64,000 bases of DNA from Hemicordylus capensis. Taxonomy: Eukaryota > Chordata > Lepidosauria > Squamata > Cordylidae. The position numbers and the translations under genes are program-made. Of this stretch, positions 19,909-63,876 are shown in pieces. Below the pieces are notes generated by a model. That model did not search any database, had not been told where the DNA came from, and saw only the letters and a list, made by a program, of their open reading frames with translations. The stretch's first letter is position 1. Every line of letters starts with the position of its first letter. Location of the stretch: NCBI RefSeq assembly GCF_027244095.1, contig NC_069662.1, positions 11,558,501-11,622,500 of the forward strand. Direction: 5' to 3'.

Positions 19909-22900
19909 TCAGGCTAGAATGTCCTGCAGGGCAGAGGTGAGATCGGGGAACGCAAAGCGGTAGTTGCTTTCCAGGGTCCTTTTGGGCACCACCCGCTGCC
20001 CTTCAAGCAACATGACGCTCCGCTCAGGCCCGAAGATGGCAGACACCACAAAGCTTGGCAGGGGCAAGAAGGCCGGCCTCCGGAGCACTGAGCCCATCGC
20101 CTGGGCAAAGTCCCCGTTCGTGGTGGTGACAGCGGAGGGCGCGACGCCGTTCAGGACCTTGTTGACACTCCCGTTCTCCAGGGCGTGAGCCAAGATGCCT
20201 GTCAAATCCGCCACGTGGATCCAGGGGAAAGGCTGGAGGCCAGAAGCGATGGGGCCCCCCAGGCCCAGGCGGAAGGGCCACAACATCTGGGCGATGGCGC
20301 CCCCATCCCGGCCCAGCACGACCCCTGCGGGAGAGGGAGGGAGACTCCTCAAAACTGGTCAAGTCTACCAATGGCTACTAGTCTAGATGGCGACAGGCCA
20401 CCTCCAGCCTCAGAGGCAAGATGCTTCTGAATACCAGCTGCAGGGAGCAACCGCAGGAGAGAGGGCAGGCCCTCACCTCTTGCCTGGGGCATCTGGTAGG
20501 CCACTGTGGGAAACAGGATGCAGGACTAGATAGGCCGGATCCAGCAGGGCTGTTCTTATGGCAGGATGCTTTGAAGGGTAGAATAGAGGATGTAGAGCCC
20601 TTCCCAGCACTCCCCCCACCCCGCAGAGTTCTCAAGAGCAGGCTCCATCTCTCTTAAAGGGCCCTCCCAGCACTGAGGAAAGCTCAGGCCTGTGTAGAAG
20701 TCAGCCGAGTGGGAACCGGTTCTCCCACTGAAGGTTTCTCAATTTTTATTTTATTTACATTTTATATCCCGCTCTTTCTCCAAGGAGCCCTGAGCGGTGT
20801 CCTACATACTTCAGTTTCTCCTCAAAACAACCCTTTGAAGTAGGTTAGGCTGAGAGAGAAGTGACTGGCCCAGAGTTCCCCCAGCAGGTATCATGGCTGA
20901 ATGGAGATTTGAACTCGGGTCTCCCCGGTCCTAGTCCAGCACTCTAACCACTACACCAGGCTGGCTGTGGCCCCTGCTTGACGAATGGTGAAAACTCACC
21001 ATCCTCAATCCACCTTCTGCCTCACTTCCGTCAAAGACATACCCAGCCCTGCTTCCCATCTCACCAGATCTCACCACCACTTGGCGGGTGGCATTGCCGG
21101 GGACCTTAGCAGCCGCCTCCCAACGGGTCACCAGGCGGGAGAAGAAATCGAAATCTCCACCAGGACTGTCTTCTGTGTATTCAATGGTGCGGCTGGGCCG
21201 ATAATACCCTGAGCAAGATGTCACACAGGAAGATGGTCAGTGCTTTACTGCAATCTGGGTGGGTTGCCAGCTTTATGGCCCTGGTTCTGGCACCACACAG
21301 AACCAGGGTCTGATGAGGTATAGCATGCCAGTTGCAAGTCTGGGCTTGCACGCCCAGCTTCCCCTTCACGCAGAAGGGAGGAGGTTTCTGACTCCAGGGG
21401 TGCTTTAGAACTCGCTGGGATCTGTCCTGACATCCACACCCAACAAATCTGTTCGTTCGAACCAACCCAGGATATGATGCTGGGATTTGGACCCAGTTTC
21501 CTAACCCCTTGCCTCTTTTGAAAAAGTAATTCCCTCCAAAGCAGAGAGTGAAGAATATGTCATACTAGAAACCAGCAGCCAAAGAACATCTGGTTAATTC
21601 AACCCAATACAGTCACTCTAACTTTCCCAGCTGTCTTGCTGGCTTTCTATTATTTTTACATTTTTTATATCCCGCTCTTCCTCCAAGGAGCCCAGAGCGG
21701 TGTACTACATACTTCAGTTTCTCCTCACAACAACCCTGCAAAGTAGGTTAGGCTGAGAGAGAAGCGACTGGCCCAGAGTCACCCAGCTAGTATCATGGCT
21801 GAATGGGGATTTGAACTCGGGTCTCCCCGGTCCTAGTCCAGTGCTCTAGCCACTACACCATGCTGGCTCTCTGAAGGTCTCTAATTAGTGTGTTCCCCTC
21901 CCGCCAATGGTACACACAAACCCTTCTGAGTTTGAGCACTGAGTAAGATTTTCACCAAGCTCCTCTACCGGGTTGGTCCTTTATTTTGTCAACGGTGTGC
22001 CCCACTCTTCTATGCTTCTGTCTCTTTGGCACATCCTTCCCTTAAGCCCTTTTAAAGATCCCTTTAAATCCTTCTTAAGCTCACTGCCTTCTAGCATTTT
22101 GCCTCTGGTCTTTCAAATGCCTGGCTTCCCTGCTTCATAGGCTCTCTTCTCACATTCTGTTGTCCTCCTGCCTCTGATCTCCTCTTCCTACTATCAACAC
22201 GCTATCCTCCTTGGTCTCTAGCTCCTCTGACAAGTTTCCAATTGACCCCTTAAAAACAGTGCTGTTCTTCAACATTCTTCTGCTGACACTTTACCCAGAG
22301 CATCTGAAATATTCGTGAACACTCTATGGCATCACAGCAGCTCAGCCAATGGCTGTGGTGGCTTGCAGGCCAGCAAGCAATAGACTGCAGGCAGCAAGAT
22401 TCCAAAATATCATTGGGCAGGCTGACCCATGATCCTTTCACCCAGTGGAACTATTTATGGCAACAAAGTTTTAACCAAAACTGAGAAACTAAACTCTACC
22501 TTTAAACACACTTTCCTGCAACCAAACGGGTAGCAATTTAGCACTGAGACAAATACCTACGCCGGTGACAAGGATCCAGACGTGAGGTGGGTTTTCAGCC
22601 TCTGCAATGGCTTTTGCCAAAGTCTTTGTGGTCTCCACTCGGCTGGCAATGACTTTCTGGCAGAAGGATTCATTCCACCTGCAGCAGAAGAAGAAAGAGC
22701 AGGGTGTCAGTCAGACCCATTCCCATCCTGCTGGGGTGGACAGCTGGTCCTGAGGTAGCAAGCATGAATTGACCCCTTTGCTAAGCAGACTTTGCCTTGG
22801 TTTGCATTTGGATGGTGACTACATGAGCACCGTCTGCTGTAAGATATTCCCCTTAGAGCAGGGATCCTCAACGTTGGGCCCCCAGATGTTCTTGGACTTC

Positions 22901-25900
22901 AACTCCCATAATCCCCAGGCCCAGTAGCCTTTGGCTGGGGATTACGGGAGTTGAAGTCCAAGAACATCTGGGGGCCCAACGTTGAGGATCCCTGCCTTAG
23001 AGGATGAGGATGTAGCTCAGTGCATCTGTTTTGCAGGCAGAAGACCCAGGTTCAATCCCTGGCAGCATCTCCATGCAGGGCTAGGAAAGACTCCTGCTTG
23101 AAACTCTGGAGAGTGGCTGCCAGTCAGTGTCAGCAAGACTGATCTAAATGGACCAATGGTCTGACTCGATATAAGGCAGTTTCCTATATTTTATTTAGGA
23201 ACATAGGAAGCTGTCATATACTGAGTCAGACCATAGGTCAATCTAGCTCAGTATTGTCTACACAGACTGGCAGCGGCTTCTCCAAGGTTGCAGGCAGGAA
23301 TCTCTCTCAGCCCTGTCTTGGAGATGGTGCCAGGGAGGGAACTTGAAACCTAGATGCTCTTCCCCGAGCGGCTCCATCTCTTAAGGAGAATCTCTTACAG
23401 TGCTCACGCATCAAGTCTCCCATTCATATGAGCCTTTCTGGAAGGGCGGTATAAAAATTGAATGAATGAATCAATCAATCAATCAATAAACCAGAACCAA
23501 TAAACCAGCTTGGCCAAGGGGACAAGTCATGCTTGCTACCACAAGACCAGCTCTCCTTCTCATTGTTACATTTCCACACCGCTCCATCCAACGGTCATTT
23601 TGAAAACAATCAATACAAACTGATCTTAAAAACAGTTAAAAACCATCAACAATTAAAACGTTTAAAAACCCTGAAAGGCCAGGTCAAACAAATAGGTTTT
23701 AAGGGCTCTCCTGAAGGCCAGCAAAGAAATCAAACTACGGATTTCTGCCTGGAGTGCATTCCACAGGAGCAGCTACAGAGAAAGCCCGCCTGTGGGTCGC
23801 CACCAGATGTACCGCTGGTAACTTGAGATGGACCTCCTCAGATGGTCTTAACATATTCTCCTTTATGTGAGTCTAAGAATAATCCACTATACCCGGGTTC
23901 ACTTATAAAATGTGCTTGTGCAGTCATCCACACAGAAACACGTACATTTTATCAGCCAGACAAAATATTTTACTCGTCAAGCTATGTTGGTACATTGCGC
24001 ATCAGGACTTTTTTTCACTCGTCAGGCATCATTTTTCACTCGTCACAGACTAGTAGACTAGTGGATTTCTGCAGCCCTGACTCCCATCACCCTCAGCCAC
24101 AATAAAGAGTCCAGAGAGGGGGGTCATTTCAATCTCCCATCTATCACAATTGTCCCTTGGGTCTGATGACAACTTGCTCCCCGAACACTCCTGAAGCAAT
24201 GGACACAGAGAAGAGGCGGGGAAGCCATATAACTCACACACATCCTCCCCAGGTGAGCGTATCTGGAAGGTCTTGCATTGGGAACTTACCTGCGAAAAGG
24301 GTTAAGGACATTTTCCCCAGACAGGTTGATTGCACCTTCACAGGGAGGGAGGCCCAAGCGGGAAAGTTCATCCTGGTGAGAAAAGGAGGAGAGGCAGGAT
24401 TCGATACACAAACTGCAACATTTATTTATTAACATCCCACTCTTCCCTCCAACTATAAAGGCCTCATAGGAACATGGGAAGCTGCCATATACTGAGTCAG
24501 ACCATTGGTCTATCTAGCTCAGTATTGTCTTCACAGACTGGCAGTGGCTTCTCCAAGGTTGCAGGCAGGAATCTCTCTCAGCCCTATCTGGGAGAAGGCA
24601 GGGAGGGAACTTGAAACCTTCTGCTCTTCCCAGAGCGGCTCCATCCCCTGAGGAGAATATCTTACAGTGCTCACACTTCTAGTCTCCCATTCAAATGCAA
24701 CCAGGGCAGACCCTGCTTAGCTAAGGGGACATCGTGCTTGCTACCACAAGACCAGTTCCTCCCGCTCTCCCTTCCACCCAAATCTCCCCTTCCAGTTTAA
24801 TCAGCACCTCAAATGACATTCACTTCTTAGCATCCAGGTATGCTGAAATTCAACAGGTGAAGCCTTTCCTGGCACAGCGAATGAAGCAGAATTCACCTGC
24901 TGGATTTCTGTGTACCCCAAACCCGCAAGAGCTGAGGTGGGAAAATACATTGTGGCTTGCTTATTTTATGTATTCTTAAAGATATTATCTGTCTCAAAGA
25001 TATCTGAGATATAATCATCATCACAAGCAGAGCAGGGGCTCAAGGTCAGCTTTTGTCACATACCCAGGAGATCCGGTCCTTCCCAGGGCGGCGGGAAACA
25101 AGGGTCACCTCATGGCCTCGGCTCCTCAGCAGCTGGGTTAACGTCCTGCCCACAAATCCAGATCCACCGCCTAATTTAAATATCACATTTACATTGAGAG
25201 ATCTGTCTTTACAGAGATTGCCGCTGCTTTTTCATTCCCTGGGAAGCGAGTCCATTAGCTGAACAGATGCTCCTCACAGGTGGGGATTCCTGTCTCTTTC
25301 CATCACTGTGCAAAGCAAGAGTGGCCAACCGGTGGCTCTCCAGCTGTTGTTGGACTACAACTCCCATAATCCACAGCTGCAATTTATTACGACTGGAGAT
25401 GGTGGGAGTTGTAGTCCAGCAACAGCTGGAGAGCAGCAAGTTGGCCAGCACTGATCTAAAGTAAACCATCTTAGCATAAGAAGCTGCCTTCTACTGAGTC
25501 AGACCCTTGGTCCATCTAGCTCAGTATTGTCTACAAGGACTGGCAGCAGCTTCTCCAAGGTTGTAGGCAAGAGTCTCTCTCAGCCCCATCTTGGAGATGC
25601 CAGGGAGGGAACTTGGAACCTTCTGCATACAAGCAGGCGGGTGCTCTTCTCGGAGTGGCTTCCCCATCCCCTAAGGGAAACATCTGACAGTGCTCAGACA
25701 TGTAGTCTCCCATATGCTGAGTCAGACCATTGGTATACTGACCAATCAGTAGACCATCTGAGTAAGACCATCTGATATAATAAGTCAGACCATTGGTCTA
25801 TCTAGCTCAGTATTGTCTACACCAGGCCTGCTCAACTTAGGCCCCCCAGCTGTTTTTGGACTACAACTCCCATAATTCTCAGCCACAGCAGCCAATAGCC

Positions 25901-27759
25901 AGGGATTATGGGAATTGCAGGCCAACATCTGCAGGAGGGCCGAAGTTGAGCAGGCCTGGTCTACACTGACTGGCAGCAGCTTCTCCAAGGTTGCAGGCAG
26001 GAGTCTCTCTCAGCCCCATCTTGGAGATGCTTCCAGGGAGGGAACTTGCAGCCTTCTGCATGCATGCAGGCACTCTTCCCAGAGTGGCCCCATATCTTAC
26101 AGTGTTCACATGTACTCTCCCATTCAAATGCAAAGCAGGGTGGATCCTGCTTAGCCAAGGGGACAAGTCATGCTTCCTACCATAAGAGCAGCTCTCCACC
26201 CCAAAGACCCCATTTCAGCCACTTTGGGTGTTTTGTAGTAGTTTGGGATACTTTGTGATGCTTTTATGCTCCGCAGGCTGCTTGGGGAGGTGCCACCAGG
26301 AGAGCAGTTTCTCTGTGTGCGGTGTGTACCTATACAATGGCATATGGAAATTTTAAAAATCATCATGATGGGGAATATGACTACCTTTTCCATAAACGCT
26401 TGCAGCAGAAGTAGGAGAATTTGTTCCCTCCCTGGCTTCTCCAAGATAGGGCTGAGAGAGATTCCTGCCTGCAACCTTGGAGAAGCCGCTGCCAGTCTGT
26501 GAAGACAATACTGAGCTAGATGGACCAAGGGTCTGACTTAGGATATAGCAGCTTCCTATGTTCCTAGACAAATATAGGCACACGGTCCATTAACCCTCTT
26601 AAACAGCTGTCTGGAGGACGAGGTGCCCACTGCTTTGCATGCAGGGCTGCGGCTGTTGCTTAACCCCCAGAGTGGAGTGGAGCTCCCCCGTAACTGTCCA
26701 AGGACACCTCACTGCCCTGTCTGTGTTTGCTGCAAAACCACCTGGGGATAAGTTTGATGAAAGGCAATATAGATTTTGAACAATTTATATACGCCGCCTG
26801 TTAAGATCATTTGGGGAGGTCCAGGTGTGGTTGCCACCAGCTCGGTTGGTGGCAACTTGAAACTGGGCCTTTTCTAGAGTCCCCCCCACCCCAGGACTCT
26901 GGAATGCGCTTCCTAATGAAATTAGTTTCCTCCTTCTCTGAATGTTTTCAAGAAGGACCTGAAAACATACCTGTTTAGCCAGGCTTTGGGTTTATAGCTT
27001 TAAAGCTTCGGGTTTTCGCGTTTTTATTTGTACTTTAAATGGATTGAATCCATGTTTTAAGGGTCTTTTAATTGTGAACTCTTAAGGGGCTTTTTTTGTA
27101 TAGGGCGGTAGACACATGTATGGAATAAATAAAATAAAAACAAACCAACCCATCTCTTTCAACTTTTAGAAGGGCAGTCAAGACACATTTGTTCACCCAG
27201 GCTTTTAGTTAGATATTGTTATATCTATATTGTATTATTATTATTAGATATTATTATATCTGCATTGAGCTATATTGTTTTAATTGTTTTAATAGCTTTA
27301 ACTTTTTAACTTTTAATTGTTGAAATAGATTAATCTTTTTATTGTTTGTTTTTATTGTCTTGTAAACTGCCCAGAGGGCTTGCGTTCTGGGGGGTATTAA
27401 AATATGCTAAATCACTAAATAAATCCAAGTTCACAAGCTTGTGCTCAGTCACGGCATCAACCCAGCGGCAGCCCCAGAGGGGAAAATGGGTGTGGGGAGG
27501 GATTTGCACAGAAGGGGCACAATCTAAGAAGCCTGTCCATGGCTTGCTAAAGTGAGCAACGTTGAAGGTGGGGGGGAGGGGTAGACTCTTCAGGGACAGG
27601 TTCGGTTCAGTCCGACTTGCCAACCCTCTTTGTAAAAAAATGCAAACACGATTTGCAAACAAAAGCAAACACACAGAAAAGTGAAACGTGCGGCGGCTGC
27701 TCAGCATCGCGGGCCACCTAAAACACGCCCCCACCCCACTCACCTACTAAGACTCTCAT
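19909..27759 (-). CDS. SDR39U1: Epimerase family protein SDR39U1 (six exons, complete)
   Basis: An atypical short-chain dehydrogenase/reductase with an NAD(P)-binding Rossmann fold; the substrate is not established in what I know of the family. Coding exons, in gene order: 27,744-27,759; 25,064-25,170; 24,290-24,372; 22,557-22,678; 21,065-21,208; 19,909-20,324. All junctions have GT-AG sites and consistent phases and give 295 residues, against 293 in human as I recall. The nucleotide-binding glycine motif GGGSGFVG is residues 6-13, and the family strings SPGGDFDFF and PWIHVADL are in exons 5 and 6. The first coding exon is only 16 bases and would be missed without the splice reading. It starts head-to-head with EMC4 from a shared promoter. 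The first intron is 2.6 kb and full of SINEs and MITEs. No sign of damage. Confidence 0.94.
20372..20570 (+). mobile_element. CR1 LINE 3' tail fragment
   Basis: Sense CR1 tail ending 'ccggatccagcagggctgtt' and 'cttatggcag', in the last intron of SDR39U1. Confidence 0.7.
20733..20965 (-). mobile_element. tRNA-headed SINE with L2-like tail (MIR-like)
   Basis: Antisense: L2-type tail ('tttatatcccgctctttctc') at the left, 'agagagaagtgactggccca' core, and the reversed tRNA head with A and B boxes at 20,910-20,962. Confidence 0.8.
21648..21868 (-). mobile_element. tRNA-headed SINE with L2-like tail (MIR-like)
   Basis: Close relative of 20,733-20,965, same orientation, in the next SDR39U1 intron. 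Confidence 0.8.
21869..22556. other. SDR39U1 intron, no feature recognised
   Basis: Nothing beyond intron sequence is identified. Confidence 0.4.
22740..23190 (+). mobile_element. Composite 5S + tRNA-Ala SINE split by a MITE
   Basis: 5S-like head (22,745-22,850), tRNA-Ala-like head and body (23,003-23,190). The two parts are separated by the palindromic MITE at 22,859-22,994. Confidence 0.8.
22859..22994. mobile_element. Palindromic hAT-type MITE, best copy
   Basis: A 136-bp near-perfect palindrome beginning CAGGGATCCTC and ending GAGGATCCCTG, flanked by exact 8-bp duplications ccttagag (22,851-22,858 and 22,995-23,002). Eight-base duplications and CAGGG-type termini are hAT hallmarks. No coding capacity. 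Confidence 0.88.
23198..23553 (-). mobile_element. 5S-rRNA-headed SINE interrupted by an L2-type tail
   Basis: Antisense SINE with an L2-type 3' end ('ggaagggcggtataaaaatt' and TCAATCAATC repeats, about 23,432-23,505) inserted near its 5S head. Confidence 0.65.
23555..23840 (-). mobile_element. LINE 3' UTR fragment (L2-like)
   Basis: Antisense 3' region with 'cacaccgctccatccaacg', 'aaaaacagttaaaaacc' and 'gcattccacaggagcagct'. Confidence 0.5.
24467..24755 (-). mobile_element. 5S-rRNA-headed SINE
   Basis: Antisense full-length copy. Confidence 0.8.
25317..25453. mobile_element. Palindromic hAT-type MITE
   Basis: Arms carry 'ggactacaactcccataatc' and its complement around a short centre. Confidence 0.75.
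25475..25715 (-). mobile_element. SINE body (5S/tRNA-Ala family)
   Basis: Antisense copy lacking part of the head. Confidence 0.75.
25774..26195 (-). mobile_element. 5S-rRNA-headed SINE split by a MITE
   Basis: Antisense full-length SINE; a MITE (25,823-25,958) sits in its body with exact gtctacac duplications on both sides. Confidence 0.8.
25823..25958. mobile_element. Palindromic hAT-type MITE with exact 8-bp TSD
   Basis: Begins CAGGCCTGCTC, ends GAGCAGGCCTG; flanked by gtctacac at 25,815-25,822 and 25,959-25,966. Confidence 0.88.
26421..26568 (+). mobile_element. SINE body, truncated
   Basis: Body and CR1-like tail only. Confidence 0.75.
26790..27140 (+). mobile_element. L2-type LINE C-terminal/3' fragment
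   Basis: Translates in short stretches to the L2 C-terminal style (GRAFS-like, 'LWNALPNEISF', 'HTCLARLW') and ends in a 'gggcggtagacaca' tail with AATAAA repeats. Confidence 0.6.
27160..27425 (+). mobile_element. L2-type LINE 3' fragment
   Basis: A second tail in the same direction, with 'aaactgcccagagggcttgc' and an AAATAAATCC end. Confidence 0.55.
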
Positions 27760-27776
27760 TGCTGGGGAAGATGATC

Positions 27777-27786
27777 GCGCATGCGC
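27777..27786. promoter_or_regulatory. NRF1-type site
   Basis: GCGCATGCGC, the palindromic NRF1 core, 18 bases upstream of the SDR39U1 start codon. Confidence 0.6.
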
Positions 27787-27856
27787 CAGAGGGCCTTCCC
27801 CGGTCTTCTGGTCAGGACCATAGAGGTAAACAGCGACTAGACTAACGCACGGCTCT

Positions 27857-27991
27857 AAATCGTCTCAACGTTGTGTCCCCAGATGTTGTTGGACGTCAAC
27901 TCCCAGCAATCCCCACCAAAGACCATTGGGACTGGGGATTATGGCTGCTGAAGTCCAATAACACCAGTGGGGACCCGACGTTGAGTATCCT
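27857..27991. mobile_element. Palindromic hAT-type MITE in the divergent promoter
   Basis: Diverged copy: arms 'ccccagatgttgttggacgt' and the complement 'tgaagtccaataacaccag'. Ends are approximate. Confidence 0.65.
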
Positions 27992-28286
27992 GCCTAGGCT
28001 ACGTCTCTGTGACTCTAGACAAACATTTGATCTCTAAGACCCGATCGCTTGAAAAAGCGAAGGGTCGTTGCAAATCCCTTCTCTCGTAGCCGGTGGAGAA
28101 ACTCTATGGTTCTACTTCCCGTCTCGGTGCTTTCCTCACAGTATGTGTGGGTGACGCCACCGGAAGCAGGGGGTGAGACCCAGGTTGAAGAGGAAGTAGA
28201 AGTCGCCGGGAGGCTGGAGGAACGAGAGGAGCAGTAAAGAGGTGAGGGAGGCTGTGCAGGGGATGCTGAAGGGGCCTCTGGCTATA

Positions 28287-28440
28287 TGAACATAGGAAGC
28301 TGCTTTATGCTGAGTCAGGCTCTTGCTCCACCCAGCTCAGTATTGTCTTCACTGACTGGCAGCGGCTCTCTCAAGGTTGCAGGCAGGAGTCTCTCCCAGC
28401 CCTACCAGGAGATGCTGCCAGGGAGTGAACCTGTGATGTG
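28287..28440 (-). mobile_element. SINE body (tRNA-Ala type)
   Basis: Antisense fragment in the first intron of EMC4. Confidence 0.75.
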
Positions 28441-28649
28441 TATTAACAACAATCCTCTTTCTCCTCCACTCCATCCCCGCTTGGTCCCTTTTTTGTGCAA
28501 GATTATCAGGAACATGTTTTGTGCTATTTTACAGACAGGCCATGGAGGATGACAGATGGTAACTCATTTCAAGTATCTTGGGGAGCATGTCACTCGTGTG
28601 GAATTTGAACTTAGGGTTCCCTGACTTTCCATTTACTGCTGTCTGCTGT

Positions 28650-28850
28650 TTGTTTGTTTGTTTAACATATTTTTATACCACCCAAAACTTGTGTGCATCT
28701 CTGAGTGGCTTACAATAAAACAGAACAAATAACAGAAGAAGTTAAAACATCTTAAAGCAATGTTAAAACGATTAAAACAGTATCTAATTAAAAGCTTGGG
28801 TGAGCGGATGTGTTTTTAACGACTTTCTAAAAAGTTGTCAGAGATGGGGA
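28650..28850 (-). mobile_element. LINE 3' UTR fragment (L2-like)
   Basis: Antisense tail ('tttttataccacccaaaact', 'gagtggcttacaataaaaca'). Confidence 0.55.
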
Positions 28851-29040
28851 ATCTCTTATTTCAGCAGGCTGCAAAGCTTTGTATTTGTGGGAGATGGTGA
28901 TACCGGGGACTTGGGGAAGTATGTGGTTTCCCAGGAAAAACTGGAGATGCTGAGGAATGGAGTCAGGGTGCTCCGAGATCTTCTGCCTGGCTGAGCGTTT
29001 CATTCCGGGTCTATCTGCATCGTTTCTCTTTCAGGAAGAG

Positions 29041-34152
<5,112 letters not shown>

Positions 34153-34351
34153 CCTAACCCACTCCCAGAAATCAACTGCAGCTTGAGACCACCACAAAAT
34201 GTAAGAGCTGCTCTTTGGGATATAGTGAAATATGTAAGAACAGAAGGACTGAATTGCTCTGCATGGGAAGGAATAGGAGGCTAATTTGAGTGGAATATCC
34301 ATCCTGAGAAGTGGTGTGTGGGTTCTTGTTTCCCCTCCTTATTGTAATCTA

Positions 34352-34357
34352 AATAAA
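34352..34357 (+). terminator. EMC4 poly(A) signal
   Basis: AATAAA 200 bases after the EMC4 stop codon, followed by GT-rich sequence. Confidence 0.7.
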
Positions 34358-34930
34358 GTGTGCTAAGTGTATGGGCTGCATGGATTTCTTGAAGCAGATG
34401 CAAAACACAACATGGTAGGAAATGCAAGCTTTCATTTCCACATATGCACAGAGGCTAGACTTCCTGCACACAGTATATGTGAATTCTTAAAAGCCTTGTG
34501 AAGTAGAATGTGGCTTCATTGCCTAAGCGCTGATTCAGCCCTCAGTGCTGAATGCAAATAGAAGTTTTTCAAAATAAGCAAATATGCTTAGAGAGCAGGC
34601 TGTTGCAACGTGCATATATCTTGATTTCTCCCGTTTCTGAACTGATTAGTGAAAAGCATTGCATCTAATGGGAAAGTATAATCTGTTACTCCCACATGCT
34701 GTTCATCACTTAAGTCAGAATTTGAACATGAATGGGAAGGAGGCAACAGAGCTTTTTGCTTATCTTAGCAAGAACATTTGGGGTTTTTTAAAACCATAAT
34801 TTATGTACCCTGCCTACCAGTCCCTTTTTTGTTTGTCAATCCAGTAAGATTGTGAAAATAGGTAGGCTTCACAGACGTGCAGTGTTAAATACCTATCCAC
34901 AACTATTAAGACACATTAATATATAAAAAG

Positions 34931-36450
34931 TTTATTCTTTACATAATTCAGGAAGCAAAAAAAAATCACACCCCCAAACTTGATGCTATGTAAACAAGGT
35001 CACCCCCCAATAAATTAAAGTTACCCTCAAAATAAAGAGATGAGAAACTGCCGCTTGAAATTCCCTTTAAAAATAAAATGGGAATAGAGGCCGGAGAGTG
35101 GTCTGCGTTAAGGCTACTCCGAGGGGAGTGGTCTCTGCATACTATCTCTTGAGCAAGGGGGACATGGAAGAGGAGAATTAGATATCCGTCATTGAACTTA
35201 GGTAGAACACAGAATAGTTTCCCATGCTTGCTTTTGGAGGGTGAGAAGGGCTTGCTTCTCAACACAGAACGGCACGTTGTGGGTCCTCACAAGTGACGCA
35301 CCTGCTCCAAAAGAGGGAGCAGTCTTGACTGTTTGGCATAGACAGAGTGGATGTAGTATCTCCTATGCAAGCTTGGGGGAGGCAAAGTGGTAGCTATTTG
35401 GGGACACAAGACCACAGAAGGAAAGAGGGTATATGTGATAAGAAGTCAGAAGGGGAAATATTGCTGTTCGCTCTCCCTTCCTGGATGAAGGAGAGATGCT
35501 TGCTCCTGCTCCTCCTCTGCCTGCTCATAACCATCAGCTACCACAGCCTTTTTCTGCTTCCATCTGTCAGTGCCAAGCAGAGCCAAGCTATACTGTCATC
35601 AATATAGCAAGTAGCAGAACATCTACAGCCAAAGACTGGGGAAAGCAGTCACCACCTTGCCCAGACAAGAGCCACAGAGAGAAGTAGGAGGAGAGCTGTG
35701 CTCATTCCTCAGACACTCTGCCCCAGGCCTTGGCAAACACTGAATGGGGAATCTATGAATCCCACAAGGGGCCAGGGTAGAGGACAGTTACTACTGAAGT
35801 CAGCTCCGTCTTTCCAAATGCCCCCTAGTTTCAAAGGGAAAGAAAGCAGAAAGACATGGGCACTGACTAGAAGAGAATGGCACAATGTGAGCTGCATTTC
35901 CCTCCCTCCCAGCAGTACTCTTCCTCTCCTCGATCCACTGATCAGCACTCCAACATGTAATGGTCTCTCCAGCTGCTCCCAAGCCACCGTGTCCCAGCTG
36001 AAGCAACCTGTTGCTCCATTCTTTCATGTCCAGCAGAGGGCAGCAGCAGCAACTAAGGTTGAAACATCCCTGATTTTTTTTTTTTTTTTTGCTCCTTTTG
36101 ACATCTTGTAAATAGCACTTGCTTCAGTGCCCCTACACTGCAAGGGCAGGGAAGCGGAGGGAGAAACAGCCATCCCCCACCTCAATAAATCTTGTTTCCC
36201 CTTGGGCAAGCTTGTGTGGTTTCTAGCGAGCACCACTACGGGCTGGTGGGGGGAGATTTCAGCCCTGCATCCTCCAAAAAAGGGAAAGCTCATCCAGAGA
36301 CCCTGAACTGTCACAGGGAAGAGAAAGTAAAGGCGGCGTGGCACTGGTAGCTGCTCTCCTCCAGAGGTCAAGGAGCAGCTGTTGACAGGCAGGAAGCAGG
36401 TGTCCATTTGACAAAACAGTGTTTGTCAGGAGGGAGCCCTCCCGGCTCCC
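34931..36450 (-). other. SLC12A6: Probable SLC12A6 3' UTR with poly(A) signal at 34,931-34,936
   Basis: Between the SLC12A6 stop (36,451) and an AATAAA on the minus strand at 34,936-34,931 lies about 1.5 kb without recognised repeats or exons. This repeat-poor stretch in a repeat-rich region fits a 3' UTR. Open frames inside (for example 35,698-36,111) look incidental. Confidence 0.55.

Positions 36451-63876
<27,426 letters not shown>

Larger units (their letters stand above)
27760..28130. promoter_or_regulatory. Divergent promoter of SDR39U1 and EMC4
   Basis: About 0.37 kb lies between the SDR39U1 ATG (minus, 27,759) and the inferred EMC4 first exon (plus). It is TATA-less with CpG-containing segments on both sides of a MITE insertion (about 27,857-27,991), and an NRF1-type palindrome sits beside the SDR39U1 start. 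An ETS-type CCGGAAG lies at about 28,160. Confidence 0.65.

Noticed and set aside
28049-28237. 62-codon open frame starting at 28,049
   Set aside because: Overlaps the probable untranslated first exon of EMC4; the EMC4 protein starts at 29,041, giving the expected 183 residues.
35698-36111. 137-codon open frame on the plus strand
   Set aside because: Lies in the likely SLC12A6 3' UTR and lacks any recognisable domain or splice context.
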